A stretch of 7,470 nt of DNA from Bacteroidota bacterium (GTDB taxonomy: Bacteria; Bacteroidota; Bacteroidia; NS11-12g; UBA955). This document shows positions 7,443 to 7,470 of the stretch, one piece after another. A model generated the notes under the pieces. That model searched no databases, had not been told where the DNA came from, and was given only the letters and a program-made list of their open reading frames with translations. Position 1 is the stretch's first letter. Each line of letters opens with the position of its first letter. Where the stretch lies: the NCBI GenBank assembly GCA_009918425.1, contig RGEC01000108.1, positions 1 through 7,470 of the forward strand, read 5' to 3'. The translations under genes were made by a program, and so were the position numbers.

Positions 7443-7469
7443 TTAAAATGGTTTAACAACCAAATCATA
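7443..7469 (-). CDS. Possible 3' end of a convergent gene
   Basis: Reading leftward from the right edge, one frame gives the tail Y-D-L-V-V-K-P-F followed by TAA at 7445-7443. This would be the last eight residues of a gene lying outside the window, with a C-terminal Phe as in many outer-membrane barrel proteins. The support is indirect. The terminator 30 nt further on works in both directions, as expected between convergent genes, and the composition is compatible. Eight codons are too few to be sure. Confidence 0.3.
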   Translation of the reverse strand, partial: YDLVVKPF

Positions 7470-7470
7470 T

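Overview
The window looks like ordinary chromosomal DNA from a Bacteroidota bacterium, most likely of the Chitinophagales/Sphingobacteriales kind. The evidence is a CarboxypepD_reg-like/DUF5686 outer-membrane protein, a GldB-like gliding-motility lipoprotein and a PorT-type outer-membrane beta-barrel protein, all characteristic of that phylum. Starts with little or no Shine-Dalgarno sequence and moderate-to-low GC fit as well. I saw no tRNA, rRNA, transposase, CRISPR array or phage gene.

Layout. Two compact operon-like groups diverge from a 9-nt gap at 3864-3872. Leftward (minus strand) run a GldB-like lipoprotein (3863-2829), a PaaI-type hotdog thioesterase whose ATG overlaps the lipoprotein stop (2829-2401), and a DUF5686 protein (2369-162) that appears to lack its C-terminal end. 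Rightward (plus strand) run a PorT-family beta-barrel protein (3873-4640), glutamine-dependent NAD+ synthase nadE (4650-6281), and an MFS transporter overlapping nadE by 8 nt (6274-7401). A strong hairpin/T-tract terminator (7387-7413) closes the plus-strand group. Beyond it, the last bases may hold the end of a convergent minus-strand gene. There is no gene-free stretch longer than about 60 bases.

How the genes work together. Four of the products are envelope proteins: a lipoprotein, two outer-membrane proteins and an inner-membrane transporter. NadE and the thioesterase are cytoplasmic. The divergent arrangement puts each group's promoter inside the first codons of the opposite group, so the two groups may share regulation.

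Main anomaly. The left edge (1 to about 165) is markedly AT-rich and carries the end of a coiled-coil protein reading rightward. It runs tail to tail into the 3' end of the DUF5686 gene. Both reading frames look homologous to their families up to a shared stretch of about 12 bases (165-176) and then stop. This suggests a rearrangement breakpoint or an assembly chimera. I found no convincing new multi-gene system in the rest of the window.
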